From the NCBI RefSeq assembly GCF_018129685.1, contig NZ_JAFCLG010000007.1:186001-250000 (forward strand): a DNA stretch of 64,000 nucleotides. The letters are read 5' to 3'. This DNA is from Bradyrhizobium manausense (GTDB lineage Bacteria; Pseudomonadota; Alphaproteobacteria; Rhizobiales; Xanthobacteraceae). The position numbers were made by a program, and so were the translations under genes. Shown piece by piece: positions 45,580 through 53,659 of this stretch; positions within the stretch are counted from its first letter, which is position 1, and each line of letters opens with the position of its first letter. Below the pieces are notes generated by a model, which saw only the letters and a list, made by a program, of their open reading frames with translations, was not told the DNA's origin and ran no database searches.

Positions 45580-45922
45580 GACGACGTCTGATACCGCTGT
45601 TCCCGAACCGACCCCCGAGCAGGCCGCGCTGTTCGCGCGGGTGCGGCGGATGATGCTGATCGCGGGGTTGACCACGGCGCTGGCTGTCTGCGCCGTCCTG
45701 ATCGCGGTGGGCTACCGCCTTTTCAAGTCGGAGGGAAGGGCGGCTGAACCCGCCGGCGACGTCATCGCAACTCTGCCGAAGGGCGCCAAAATCGTCTCCA
45801 CCGGTGTCGCCGCCGACCGCGTCGTGGTGACCCTCGATCTCGGCGGAGTCATCGAGATTCGCACCTTCGATGCCCATACGCTGAAACCAGCCGGAAAGCT
45901 GAAATTTGCCAATGAGCCGTAA
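45578..45922 (+). CDS. DUF6476 single-span membrane protein
   Basis: A 114-residue protein with one N-terminal membrane helix (MMLIAGLTTALAVCAVLIAVGYRLF, about residues 25-49) and an extracytoplasmic beta-type domain (VIATLPKGAKIVSTGVAADRVVVTLDLGGVIEIRTFDAHT). This matches the DUF6476 group. Its ATG at 45578 lies on the opposite strand of the rluD start codon, so each gene's promoter must lie inside the other's coding region. Function is unknown. Confidence 0.78.
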   Translation: MTTSDTAVPEPTPEQAALFARVRRMMLIAGLTTALAVCAVLIAVGYRLFKSEGRAAEPAGDVIATLPKGAKIVSTGVAADRVVVTLDLGGVIEIRTFDAHTLKPAGKLKFANEP

Positions 45923-45979
45923 AAGGCCGGTTCGGGTCCTTGCGGCGGACAAATTTCGAGGTTATTGGCTAGCCCACAC

Positions 45980-46054
45980 GCTCCCTTCGTCTAGCGGTTA
46001 GGACGCGGCCCTCTCAAGGCTGAAACAGGGGTTCGATTCCCCTAGGGAGCGCCA
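45980..46054 (+). tRNA. tRNA-Glu (CTC)
   Basis: The acceptor stem GCTCCCT/AGGGAGC is perfect, and discriminator G and encoded CCA follow at 46051-46054. The D arm (CGTCTAGCGGTTAGGACG) and T arm (AGGGG TTCGATT CCCCT) are canonical. The anticodon stem CGGCC/GGCTG carries loop CTCTCAA with anticodon CTC, reading GAG for glutamate. Confidence 0.96.
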
Positions 46055-46186
46055 TTTGCACCACATCGTGCGGTGGAATTCCCAGTCGGGCGTGTCCCGA
46101 CGAGAACTGATTGATTTCACGCCCGGCTCGCCGTTGACTTGCCATAGCGAGGTCCCGAAGCGCAGATTGCGCTGCGGTTTCCGTCC

Positions 46187-46780
46187 ATGGTTCGGAAGGA
46201 ATGGGTGGTGGACAAGGGCGAGAATGATCGCAATGGCCGCTACGCCGTTGAGCCTGTCGCCGCGAACGGCGATTTGCATGCGATCGGATCGCCACTCGCA
46301 TCTGCCTCGCTTGGCCTCCGCCCTGCGGAGGCATTCGACAGGCTCCGCAGCGGGATCGGTTTCCGCCTGCTGGCAGCCGTGCTGCTGTTCAGCTCGCTGG
46401 TCACGCTGACGCTGACCGCGCTTCAACTCTACCTCGACTACGATCATGAGGTTGGCGTGATCGAGACGCGTCTCGAGGAGATCGGCCGAAGCTATCTTGC
46501 GAGCATCGCGACCGAGCATGACGGGGTGCGCATGCTGCTGAGCGGCCGTGTCGACTATTTTTGCGAGATCGATGCCGCGCTCCGGAGCGCGCTCTATTCT
46601 CCCGAATTCAAGGGCGTCACCTCGGTTCGGCCGCTGCTGACGATCGGCGACCGAGTCGTGCTCTATCCATTTCTGTACAAGACCCACGCCGACCTCGCGC
46701 CGCGCCTGGCTGCCGTCCTGAGGGAGATGAAAGGGGAGGGCCTGCTGGAGCGCTACCGGCAGGAAGCGCTCGAAAAGTGA
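46187..46780 (+). pseudogene. Chimeric ORF: sensor-kinase N-terminus joined to a binding-protein C-terminus
   Basis: The 197-residue frame begins with a region typical of membrane sensor kinases: a helix (IGFRLLAAVLLFSSLVTLTLTALQL) followed by YLDYDHEVGVIETRLEEIGRSYLASI. At about residue 108 the character changes. The last 85 residues (RMLLSGRVDYFCEID to GLLERYRQEALEK) resemble the C-terminal lobe of a periplasmic solute-binding protein (HADLAPRLAAVLREMKGEG). Neither half is complete and there is no kinase core. A deletion fusing two neighbouring genes explains this best. It lies directly downstream of tRNA-Glu. Confidence 0.55.
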
Positions 46781-46793
46781 GTGCGGATCGCGA

Positions 46794-47216
46794 TTAAAGG
46801 CTTTGTCTCACGCCTTCGAGAAATCGTTGCTTCTCGCCGGGCGCATAACCCTGGGACGCTCCGTAATACGGTTCATCGGATTGATGATATGGTGTGACCC
46901 GGGAGCGTCTTGGTCGCTGAGGCAGCGCGTACGATCCAGTCTCGGAGCGTGCGGACGAACTCGATCCGATCGAGCCACGATGCCGTCGATTGTTCCCTTG
47001 GGCGCCAGCGTAATACGGGTTGACGACGCACATCTGACCGTTGGCCGATGCCCTGCATTGGTCCATGGTCGCGTAGCTGCATCGGTAGTAAGGGCTGAGA
47101 CCCAATCCGACGACATACCTGCAAACGGGAAACGCCGGATCGTAGGTTTGAGCCCGGGCATGCTGCGCTGTCAGAGCGATCGCCATGGTCAAAACCGTCG
47201 AGAGCCACGTACGCAT
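46794..47216 (-). CDS. DUF3551 exported small protein
   Basis: A 140-residue protein with a signal peptide (MRTWLSTVLTMAIALTAQHARA). The DUF3551 signature follows at once: FPVCRYVVGLGLSPYYRCSYATMDQCRASANGQMCVVNPYY, with four cysteines likely paired in disulfides. The remaining 70 residues are low complexity and rich in Ser, Arg and Tyr. DUF3551 proteins are abundant in bradyrhizobia, without a known function. A FixK/FNR-type dyad is centred 60 bases upstream of the start. An upstream ATG at 47252 would spoil the signal peptide. Confidence 0.85.
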   Translation of the reverse strand: MRTWLSTVLTMAIALTAQHARAQTYDPAFPVCRYVVGLGLSPYYRCSYATMDQCRASANGQMCVVNPYYAGAQGNNRRHRGSIGSSSSARSETGSYALPQRPRRSRVTPYHQSDEPYYGASQGYAPGEKQRFLEGVRQSL

Positions 47217-47269
47217 TGGAATGGTCTCCAGGCTGTTGCAACAGCGGCGCACCCGGGCCGCAGGCCGTA

Positions 47270-47283
47270 TTGATCCAAATCAA
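47270..47283. promoter_or_regulatory. FixK/FNR-type box upstream of the DUF3551 gene
   Basis: TTGATCCAAATCAA is a perfect dyad centred 60 bases before the minus-strand ATG at 47216. A class II position predicts a leader of about 19 nt. The plus-strand KAS III gene starts 191 bases away and is a less likely target. Confidence 0.65.
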
Positions 47284-47473
47284 TGTTGAAGTGCCATCGG
47301 GCTCATGCAGGACGCGAGGCGGCGACAGTGATCTTCCCTGGGCGTCCTGCATCGCATCGATCCGAACCGATGACGATCCGCGACCAGCCGGACGCACGTC
47401 CCCATCGATCACTCGTGGCAACGGCCGGGCTCATCTTGTAGTTTAGGGCGGGTCGCGGGGAATCAGAGGGGCC

Positions 47474-48475
47474 ATGACGCCGATTGCGTTCAGCTTGCGT
47501 GGAACGGGAACGAGCCTGCCGAGGAAAAAACTCAGCTCGGCCGCCCTTGATCGCGAGTTGGGAAAGCCGGACGGATGGCTCGAGGCCAATTGCGGCGTCA
47601 GGGAGCGGTTCGTTTGCGAGACCGAGACGCAGGAAGAGCTTGCGGCCAATGCCGCCCGGGACGCGCTCGCCGAGGCCGGCATCGCGGTGTCCGCGATCGA
47701 CCTGCTGATTTTCGCCAGCGCCGTGCCCAAATATTCGATTCCCATCACGGCGCCGCTGATCGCACGGCATCTCGGCATTCCCGCCGGATCCTGCTTGACG
47801 TTCGACGTGAACTCGACCTGCCTCAGCTTTCTCTCGGGCTTCGACATGGCGACGCTGATGATCGCCGCCGGCCGCCATCGTTGCGCCCTCGTCGTCTCGT
47901 CCGAAATGGCCTCGCGGGCGCTACCCTGGCAGACCGATCCGGCCACGGCCGGCTTGTTTGGGGATGGTGCCGCCGCGGCCGTGCTGGTCCGGCCCGAGGC
48001 GGGCGATACAAGCCGTGTCAGCGCCGTCAGGTTCGAAGTTCACCATGAAGGTTATGAGGCCTGCTCGCTGGCGTCAGGCGGGACGGGGATCGACTTCGCG
48101 CGCGAGCCCGAGCGCTTTGCGGCGGGACGCTTCTTTCAGATGAATGGTCGCGACCTGTTCAAGCTGACCGCGAGCAGGTTTCCCGGCTTCGTCGACGAGC
48201 TGCTCGCGAGCGCGAGCTGGACGCGCGAGAGCGTCGATCTCGTCGTTCCGCACCAGGCCAGCCCCTTTGCACTGGCGCACCTGGTCAAGCGCTGCGGCTT
48301 TCCGCGCGACAAGGTCGTCGATATCGTCGCCACCTATGGCAACCAGGTCGCCGCGTCGATCCCGACCGCGCTCCATATCGCGCGGCAGCAGCAGCGCATC
48401 CGCCGGGGATCGCGTATCATCCTGCTCGGCACCTCCGCCGGCGTGTTGTTCGGCGGCATGGCGATCGAGATCTAG
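47474..48475 (+). CDS. 3-oxoacyl-ACP synthase III-like (KAS III) enzyme
   Basis: A 333-residue thiolase-fold condensing enzyme. The catalytic triad is intact: Cys116 in DVNSTCLSFLSG, His260 in VVPHQASPFAL and Asn290 in TYGNQVAASIP. KAS III enzymes and relatives such as OleA join acyl-CoA with malonyl-ACP or a second acyl thioester. This is not the usual fabH context (no plsX or ihfA nearby). It is the first gene of a five-gene operon without gaps. The substrate is unknown; a specialised acyl product is inferred from the neighbours. Confidence 0.9.
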   Translation: MTPIAFSLRGTGTSLPRKKLSSAALDRELGKPDGWLEANCGVRERFVCETETQEELAANAARDALAEAGIAVSAIDLLIFASAVPKYSIPITAPLIARHLGIPAGSCLTFDVNSTCLSFLSGFDMATLMIAAGRHRCALVVSSEMASRALPWQTDPATAGLFGDGAAAAVLVRPEAGDTSRVSAVRFEVHHEGYEACSLASGGTGIDFAREPERFAAGRFFQMNGRDLFKLTASRFPGFVDELLASASWTRESVDLVVPHQASPFALAHLVKRCGFPRDKVVDIVATYGNQVAASIPTALHIARQQQRIRRGSRIILLGTSAGVLFGGMAIEI

Positions 48476-49459
48476 ATGCCGCGAACATTGGTGACGGGAG
48501 CCGGTGGTTTTCTCGGGCGTCGCGTCGCCCGCCATCTGGCTGCGTGCGGCCATGAGGTGGTTGCGCTCGGCCGCTCCGCATCGCTGCGCGATGTCTTTCG
48601 CGGCGAATGCATCACCGTGCAGATCTGCGATCTCGTCGACGCCGCCGCGCTGTCCGCGATCGAGCTCCCGGACCTCGACGCCATCGTCCATTGCGCGGGC
48701 CTGTCGTCGAATTGGGGCCCGCGCCGCGATTTCGAGCGCAACAACGTCACCGCAACGGCCAATCTGCTGGCGCAGGCGCGGCAATGGGGCGCACCGCATG
48801 TCGTCTACGTATCGTCGTCCAGCGTCTACTTCCGTTTCCGCGACGGGCTGAATGTCGGGGAAGGATTGGCGTTGCCCGCTCCGGTCAATCACTATGCCTG
48901 GAGCAAGCTTGCTGCCGAACAACTGGTTCGCTCCGCATCCGGTCTTCCCTGGACCATTATTCGTCCGCGCGGAATCTACGGGGCAGGCGACAACGCCCTG
49001 CTGCCCCGCCTGTTGCGCGCGGCAAAGCGCGGGCCGTTGCCGTCGTTCAACGGCGGACGCGCGGTGATCGACCTCACCCATGTCGAGGACGTCGTGGCCG
49101 CGATTGCGCGCATCCTCGATGTCAGGGACAAGACGTCGGGGGCGACCTACAATGTTTCGGGCGGAGAGGCGGTTTCGATCCGTGACATCATCACCCGCAG
49201 CGCTGCACTGGCGAGCGTCGAGGTGCGTTGGCGCGAACTGCCCTGGCCTGTTGCGTTCACTGCAATCCGCGCGATCGAGGGCTTTCACAAGCTGTTCCGG
49301 CCGCAGGTCGAGCCTGTCGTGACGGCCTATTCGGCCGGATTGCTGGCGTTCAGCCAGACGCTCGACCTGTCGGCCATCCGCAACGACATTGGCTGGACGC
49401 CGACCGTCGACTTCACCGAAGGTTTGCGCCGGACGTTCGCGGGAGATCGGGCGGCATGA
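48476..49459 (+). CDS. NAD-dependent epimerase/dehydratase (extended SDR)
   Basis: A 327-residue extended SDR starting MPRTLVTGAGGFLGRRVARH, with the glycine-rich motif TGAGGFLG and, in the active site, YVSSSSVYF and YAWSKLAAEQL (Tyr-x3-Lys). The overall plan resembles 3-beta-hydroxysteroid dehydrogenase-type enzymes and OleD. It might reduce a 3-oxoacyl product of the KAS III enzyme; this is an inference. Its ATG directly follows the stop of the preceding gene with no spacer, and its end overlaps the next start by 4 bases. Confidence 0.88.
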   Translation: MPRTLVTGAGGFLGRRVARHLAACGHEVVALGRSASLRDVFRGECITVQICDLVDAAALSAIELPDLDAIVHCAGLSSNWGPRRDFERNNVTATANLLAQARQWGAPHVVYVSSSSVYFRFRDGLNVGEGLALPAPVNHYAWSKLAAEQLVRSASGLPWTIIRPRGIYGAGDNALLPRLLRAAKRGPLPSFNGGRAVIDLTHVEDVVAAIARILDVRDKTSGATYNVSGGEAVSIRDIITRSAALASVEVRWRELPWPVAFTAIRAIEGFHKLFRPQVEPVVTAYSAGLLAFSQTLDLSAIRNDIGWTPTVDFTEGLRRTFAGDRAA

Positions 49460-50250
49460 AGCTGTTCAACAGCGCTTATATCGATGTCTTCGCCGGCCTC
49501 ATCATGCGCGGCGCGGGCTTGAGGCGCGCGCGGCTGTCGGTGCGCTACGGCCTGATCGAACTCGGCGGGCGCGGGCTCTGCCTCGTCGATACCGGCGTCG
49601 GACCTGAGGTGACGCAGGGGCCGCGCAGCGCCGCGTTGCGGCTCTATAGCGCGGTGCTCCGCCCGCAATTGAACGCCGAAGAGACCGTGGAAACGACGCT
49701 GCGCAATCTCGGCGTGGCTCCGGCCGATATCCGCCATGTCGTCGTCACGCATTTTCACGCCGACCACGTCTCGAGCCTTCGATTGTTCGGGAACGCCGCG
49801 TTCATCGCCTGGGGCGCTGCGGCGCGTGCGGTCATGGGCATGAGCCCAGCGGCGGCCCTGCACAACGGAATCTTCAAGGAATTGATCCCGCCTGATTTCA
49901 TGCAGCGGCTGCTCCCGCTGGAGGGGCTGTCGCGCTTGCCGACCGGAACGGCGCTCGGTCAAGGCTACGATCTGTTCGGCGATGGGTCTTATCTTGCCGT
50001 GCCGCTGCCGGGCCATGCCTTCGGCCATTTTGGCATCTTCTGGCGCGAGGCGCCCGGCCCGGTGATCTACGCCGCCGATGCCGCATGGACGCACGAAGCG
50101 CTGATGCAGGACAAGACGCCCTGGCTCTCCAGCACCATCGTGTTTGACGATCGCGGCGCCGGCCGCGATAGCCAGCGCCTGCTCAGGGCGTTCGCAGAGC
50201 AGGGCGGCCAGGTTCGGCTCTGCCACGACGTCGAAGAGCCGTTGTCGTGA
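49456..50250 (+). CDS. MBL-fold metallohydrolase
   Basis: A 264-residue metallo-beta-lactamase-fold protein. The zinc motif THFHADHVSSL (HxHxDH) is near residue 98, the later His ligand is in PLPGHAFGHFGIF, and the Asp ligand in VIYAADAAWTH. The first 20 residues precede the barrel. Such enzymes hydrolyse thioesters, lactones or phosphoesters. In this operon a thioesterase or lactonase role is plausible but unproven. The start ATG at 49456 overlaps the upstream stop, giving translational coupling. Confidence 0.88.
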   Translation: MKLFNSAYIDVFAGLIMRGAGLRRARLSVRYGLIELGGRGLCLVDTGVGPEVTQGPRSAALRLYSAVLRPQLNAEETVETTLRNLGVAPADIRHVVVTHFHADHVSSLRLFGNAAFIAWGAAARAVMGMSPAAALHNGIFKELIPPDFMQRLLPLEGLSRLPTGTALGQGYDLFGDGSYLAVPLPGHAFGHFGIFWREAPGPVIYAADAAWTHEALMQDKTPWLSSTIVFDDRGAGRDSQRLLRAFAEQGGQVRLCHDVEEPLS

Positions 50251-51524
50251 CATCGCGATTGGCATTGGCGGTGGCTTATCTGCGCACGCGTCTGCTGCGG
50301 CGCTGGCTGACCAGCCGCAACAGGATCGAGCGATGGCAGCAGCCGCGCCTCGCGCGGCTCGTGCGGGATGCGACGCGGAAGGTTGCCTTCTATCGCGATT
50401 GCTCAGCCTTTCCGGACTTTCCTGTTGTCGGCAAGCGAGACGTCATGGCTCGCTTCGAAGATTTCAACCGGCTCGGGCTGACTGCGGCGCAGATCTGGAC
50501 CATGATCGATCGTGGCGAGGCGCCCAAAGGCTACGATGTCGGTTGCAGCACCGGCACCAGCGGCAACCAGGGACTCTATCTCGTCTCGGACCGGGAGCGC
50601 TTCGTCTGGCTCGGCACCATCGTCGCAAAGGCCATTCCGCTGTCGTTGCGGCGACGGCATCGCGTCGCCATCGTGCTGCCGCGCTCGTCGCGGCTCTACG
50701 ATGCCGCAAACGAATCCAAGCTGCTGAAACTTCGCTTCGTCGACCTTCGGCTCGGCCTTCAGGCGGCGGCCGAAGCACTCGTTGCCTTCAGGCCGACCGT
50801 CGTCGTCGGGCCGCCGAAGGCGCTGCGCTGGTTTGCGGAGAATGGCGTCGCGATTTCCCCCGACACGATGTTTTCGAGCGCCGAGGTACTCGATCCGCCC
50901 GATCGTGAAGCGATCGAACACCGCTTCGGCGTCACATTGCGGCAGATCTACATGGCGACGGAAGGCTTGTTCGGCGTGTCCTGCGAACATGGCACGCTGC
51001 ATCTGGCGGAGGACGTCGTGCATTTCGAGTTCGAACCGATCTCCGGCAGCCCCGATCTCGTGGCGCCTGTCGTGACCGACTTCATGCGGCGCGCCCAGGT
51101 CATGGCGCGCTATCGCATGAACGACATCCTTCGCCTCGACCATAGGCGCTGTCCCTGCGGCTCGGCCTTGCAGGCTGTCGCGGAAGTGATCGGTCGTCGC
51201 GACGACGTCTTTCTGCTCCCCAACCGCGATCCGGCGTTGCGCGACGTCCTCGTGACTCCCGACGTCTTGCGTAACGTCGTGCTGGCGGCGGACCGGAGCA
51301 TCGACGATTTTCGCATCCGGCAGACGGGCGAAAACCGCATCGACATCGTCCTGCCCCTTCACGTCAATATCTCCGCAGGCGAAGCCGCGCGCGCAGCGAT
51401 ACTGCGGGCATGCACGCAGCTCGAAGCGGATCCCGTCGTCGAGGTAGGCCGCGAGGCCTTGCAGCCGAGCACTGACGCAAAGCTTCGGCGCGTCGAAAAT
51501 CGCTGGAGGCGGGACAGTTCATGA
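50247..51524 (+). CDS. PaaK/CoF-synthetase-like adenylate-forming enzyme
   Basis: A 425-residue protein starting at a GTG that overlaps the previous stop (GTGA). The phosphate-binding motif is degenerate compared with standard acyl-CoA ligases but recognisable as GCSTGTSGNQGLYLVSDRE (about residues 97-115). Later IYMATEGLFGVSCEHG and RYRMNDILRLD match the A5 and hinge regions of the phenylacetate-CoA ligase/F390 synthetase group. It should activate a carboxylate as an AMP ester. The partner nucleophile may be CoA or an amine; the acyl substrate is unknown. Confidence 0.85.
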   Translation: MTSRLALAVAYLRTRLLRRWLTSRNRIERWQQPRLARLVRDATRKVAFYRDCSAFPDFPVVGKRDVMARFEDFNRLGLTAAQIWTMIDRGEAPKGYDVGCSTGTSGNQGLYLVSDRERFVWLGTIVAKAIPLSLRRRHRVAIVLPRSSRLYDAANESKLLKLRFVDLRLGLQAAAEALVAFRPTVVVGPPKALRWFAENGVAISPDTMFSSAEVLDPPDREAIEHRFGVTLRQIYMATEGLFGVSCEHGTLHLAEDVVHFEFEPISGSPDLVAPVVTDFMRRAQVMARYRMNDILRLDHRRCPCGSALQAVAEVIGRRDDVFLLPNRDPALRDVLVTPDVLRNVVLAADRSIDDFRIRQTGENRIDIVLPLHVNISAGEAARAAILRACTQLEADPVVEVGREALQPSTDAKLRRVENRWRRDSS

Positions 51525-52672
51525 GGAAGACCGTCCTCGTCACCGGAGCCCGCGCGCCAGCCGCTTTGCATCTGGCGCGCATCTTTCATCACGCCGGGCA
51601 TCGTGTCGTTCTTGCAGATACATTCCGTTTTCCGATGTCGCGGGCGACACGTATGAAGGATGTCTATGCGCAATTGCCGTCGCCGAGGCGGAATTTTGCC
51701 GGCTATGGCGCGGCCGTGGCGGCGCTTGTTGCGCGCGAAGCGCCCGACATCATCGTACCGACCTGTGAGGAGGTGTTTTTCCTGGCGGCGGTCCGCGACA
51801 TCAGGGGCATCGACATCCCGCTGTTTGCGCCGCATTTCGATCGGCTTGCGAAGGTCCACAACAAGGCTGATTTCGCCGAGCTCGCGATGGGGCTCGGCGC
51901 CGATCCGCCACCGACCACGCGGATACGATCGCGTGAAGACCTCTGCCGCCTGCCGCAGCCAGGTGAACAACTTGTATTCAAGCCCGCATGGTCGCGGTTC
52001 GGATCGCGCGTGCTGATCCGACCCACGCGCCCCGTTCTCGACGCGCTCCTCCCGACCGCGGCCGATCCCTGGGTCGCCCAGGCCTATCTGCCGGGCGAGG
52101 AGATCAGCGCCTACGCAGTTGCCGTCGATGGTCGCCTCGCAGCGTTCCAGAGCTACAAGCCGACCTATCGTGTCGGCCACGGCGCAGGCGTCGCCTTCGT
52201 GCCATCGGAAGATCTCGTCGCGCGGCAATTTGCCGATAGACTGGTCGCGCGACTGAACTGGACCGGGCAAATCTCGTTCGATTTTCGCCGCGACGCGCAA
52301 GGCGCGCTTCACGTCATCGAATGCAATCCGCGTACGACGAGCGGCGTGCATTATTTCGGGCCCGCGGATGGCCTGGACAAAGCCATTCTCGAAGGACGCG
52401 CTGCACGCGGATCGTCGACTGCACCGATGACGCTTCCGTTGGCCATGCTGGCCTACGGCCTGCCTTACGCGATTCGCCATCGCGGTCTTGCGCGATGGCG
52501 GCGCGACTTCGCCGGGATGCAGGACATCTCCGCCTGGCCCTGCGATCGTGGCCTCCTGTTGTCGCAGCTGCGCGCACTTGGCGAGATCGCGGTCCGCGCA
52601 TTGCGGAACCGCACGGGGCTGGTCGAGGCATCCGTGCGCGATATCGAATGGGACGGCGAACCGCTGGCGTGA
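51521..52672 (+). CDS. ATP-grasp ligase
   Basis: A 383-residue protein starting MRKTVLVTGARAPAALHLAR. The pre-ATP-grasp domain is residues 1-110, followed by the ATP-binding lobes (LVFKPAWSRFGSRVLIRP; WVAQAYLPGEEISAYAVAVDG) and the metal site (QISFDFRRDAQGALHVIECNPRTTSGVHYF, with Glu and Asn). ATP-grasp enzymes of this kind form amide or ester bonds from a carboxylate via an acyl phosphate. It overlaps the upstream gene by 4 bases and ends 3 bases from the convergent Rieske gene. Confidence 0.88.
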   Translation: MRKTVLVTGARAPAALHLARIFHHAGHRVVLADTFRFPMSRATRMKDVYAQLPSPRRNFAGYGAAVAALVAREAPDIIVPTCEEVFFLAAVRDIRGIDIPLFAPHFDRLAKVHNKADFAELAMGLGADPPPTTRIRSREDLCRLPQPGEQLVFKPAWSRFGSRVLIRPTRPVLDALLPTAADPWVAQAYLPGEEISAYAVAVDGRLAAFQSYKPTYRVGHGAGVAFVPSEDLVARQFADRLVARLNWTGQISFDFRRDAQGALHVIECNPRTTSGVHYFGPADGLDKAILEGRAARGSSTAPMTLPLAMLAYGLPYAIRHRGLARWRRDFAGMQDISAWPCDRGLLLSQLRALGEIAVRALRNRTGLVEASVRDIEWDGEPLA

Positions 52673-52675
52673 TGC

Positions 52676-53659
52676 TCACAATTCCATGGTGATCTCGAAG
52701 GGAGCATCCGCAACCGGCGGACGCTCGCCGCGCAGGATCGCTTCGATGCCGGACCGGAGCACGTCGAGCCTGTTGAGCACGGGCAGGGCGCCCGGCGGCT
52801 TGTTGTCCCGCGCAGCGTTCAGGATGCGTTGATCCTGGCGAAGCGCGATCGTGAACAGCGGCCTGAACAGCAGGGCCTTGATATATCCGAACCCGCCTTG
52901 CAGCGGTCCCGCCAGCACGCCGAAGCCGCGAACGTGATCGTCGTCCTCCTGGCGCAGATGGAAGGTCGTCGACAGATTGATGCGGTCGCGTCCCCAGAAT
53001 TCGAGCTCGGCGATCCCGGGCGCGATGAAGCGACCGACGCTGATCGAGCGCTCGCCTTCGAGAAGCCGGCTGATCAAGCCTTCCTGCCGCGGCTCGCCTT
53101 CGTAGCGGGCTTCGACCCAGCCGTCTCCGCCCGTCACCGATACCCTGACCTTCCAGCGCCGGCTGCTCAGCCCGCGCAACAGGCCGCCATGGGTGAAGTG
53201 GGTGTGGGTGGCGTCCAGGATGTTCTCGGCGACGTCGAGGAGCGTCGAGCGTACCCGGTTCTCGACGACACGGCTCACAACGCCGGGCCCCGACAGCACG
53301 CCGGCATAGGGTTCGCCGCGCCGACGTCCCGGCGAAATGTAGATCAGTCCATTCTGCTCGCGCACGGCATGCGCGGGTACTGCGATGTTCGGCGTCTGCT
53401 CGAGCAGGCCCGGCATGCTGCGGCAGTGCCCGCCGCCGTCGAACCGCCAGCCGTGATACGGACACTCGATGGCGCCGTCGATCACCCGCCCCAGCGACAG
53501 CGGCGCGAAGCGATGCGGGCAGCGGTCGGTGAGGCAGTGCAAGCCGTCGCCCGATCGGAACAGGACGAATGGCTGGCCGCCGAGCAGCACGCGATGCGGC
53601 TTTGCGCCGACCTTGCGACTTAGCGCAACCGCGCACCAGGTCGAACGCCGATCGGTCAT
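52676..53659 (-). CDS. Rieske non-heme iron oxygenase
   Basis: A 327-residue ring-hydroxylating-type oxygenase. The Rieske [2Fe-2S] ligands are Cys47-x-His49 in DRCPHRFAP and Cys66-x2-His69 in ECPYHGW. A catalytic iron site is suggested by NILDATHTHFTHGGL, with two His four residues apart. The C-terminal half is the oxygenase domain. It would hydroxylate or desaturate an organic substrate with an external reductase. It is the second gene of a minus-strand pair, overlapping the GNAT gene by 4 bases, and converges on the ATP-grasp gene. Confidence 0.88.
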   Translation of the reverse strand: MTDRRSTWCAVALSRKVGAKPHRVLLGGQPFVLFRSGDGLHCLTDRCPHRFAPLSLGRVIDGAIECPYHGWRFDGGGHCRSMPGLLEQTPNIAVPAHAVREQNGLIYISPGRRRGEPYAGVLSGPGVVSRVVENRVRSTLLDVAENILDATHTHFTHGGLLRGLSSRRWKVRVSVTGGDGWVEARYEGEPRQEGLISRLLEGERSISVGRFIAPGIAELEFWGRDRINLSTTFHLRQEDDDHVRGFGVLAGPLQGGFGYIKALLFRPLFTIALRQDQRILNAARDNKPPGALPVLNRLDVLRSGIEAILRGERPPVADAPFEITMEL

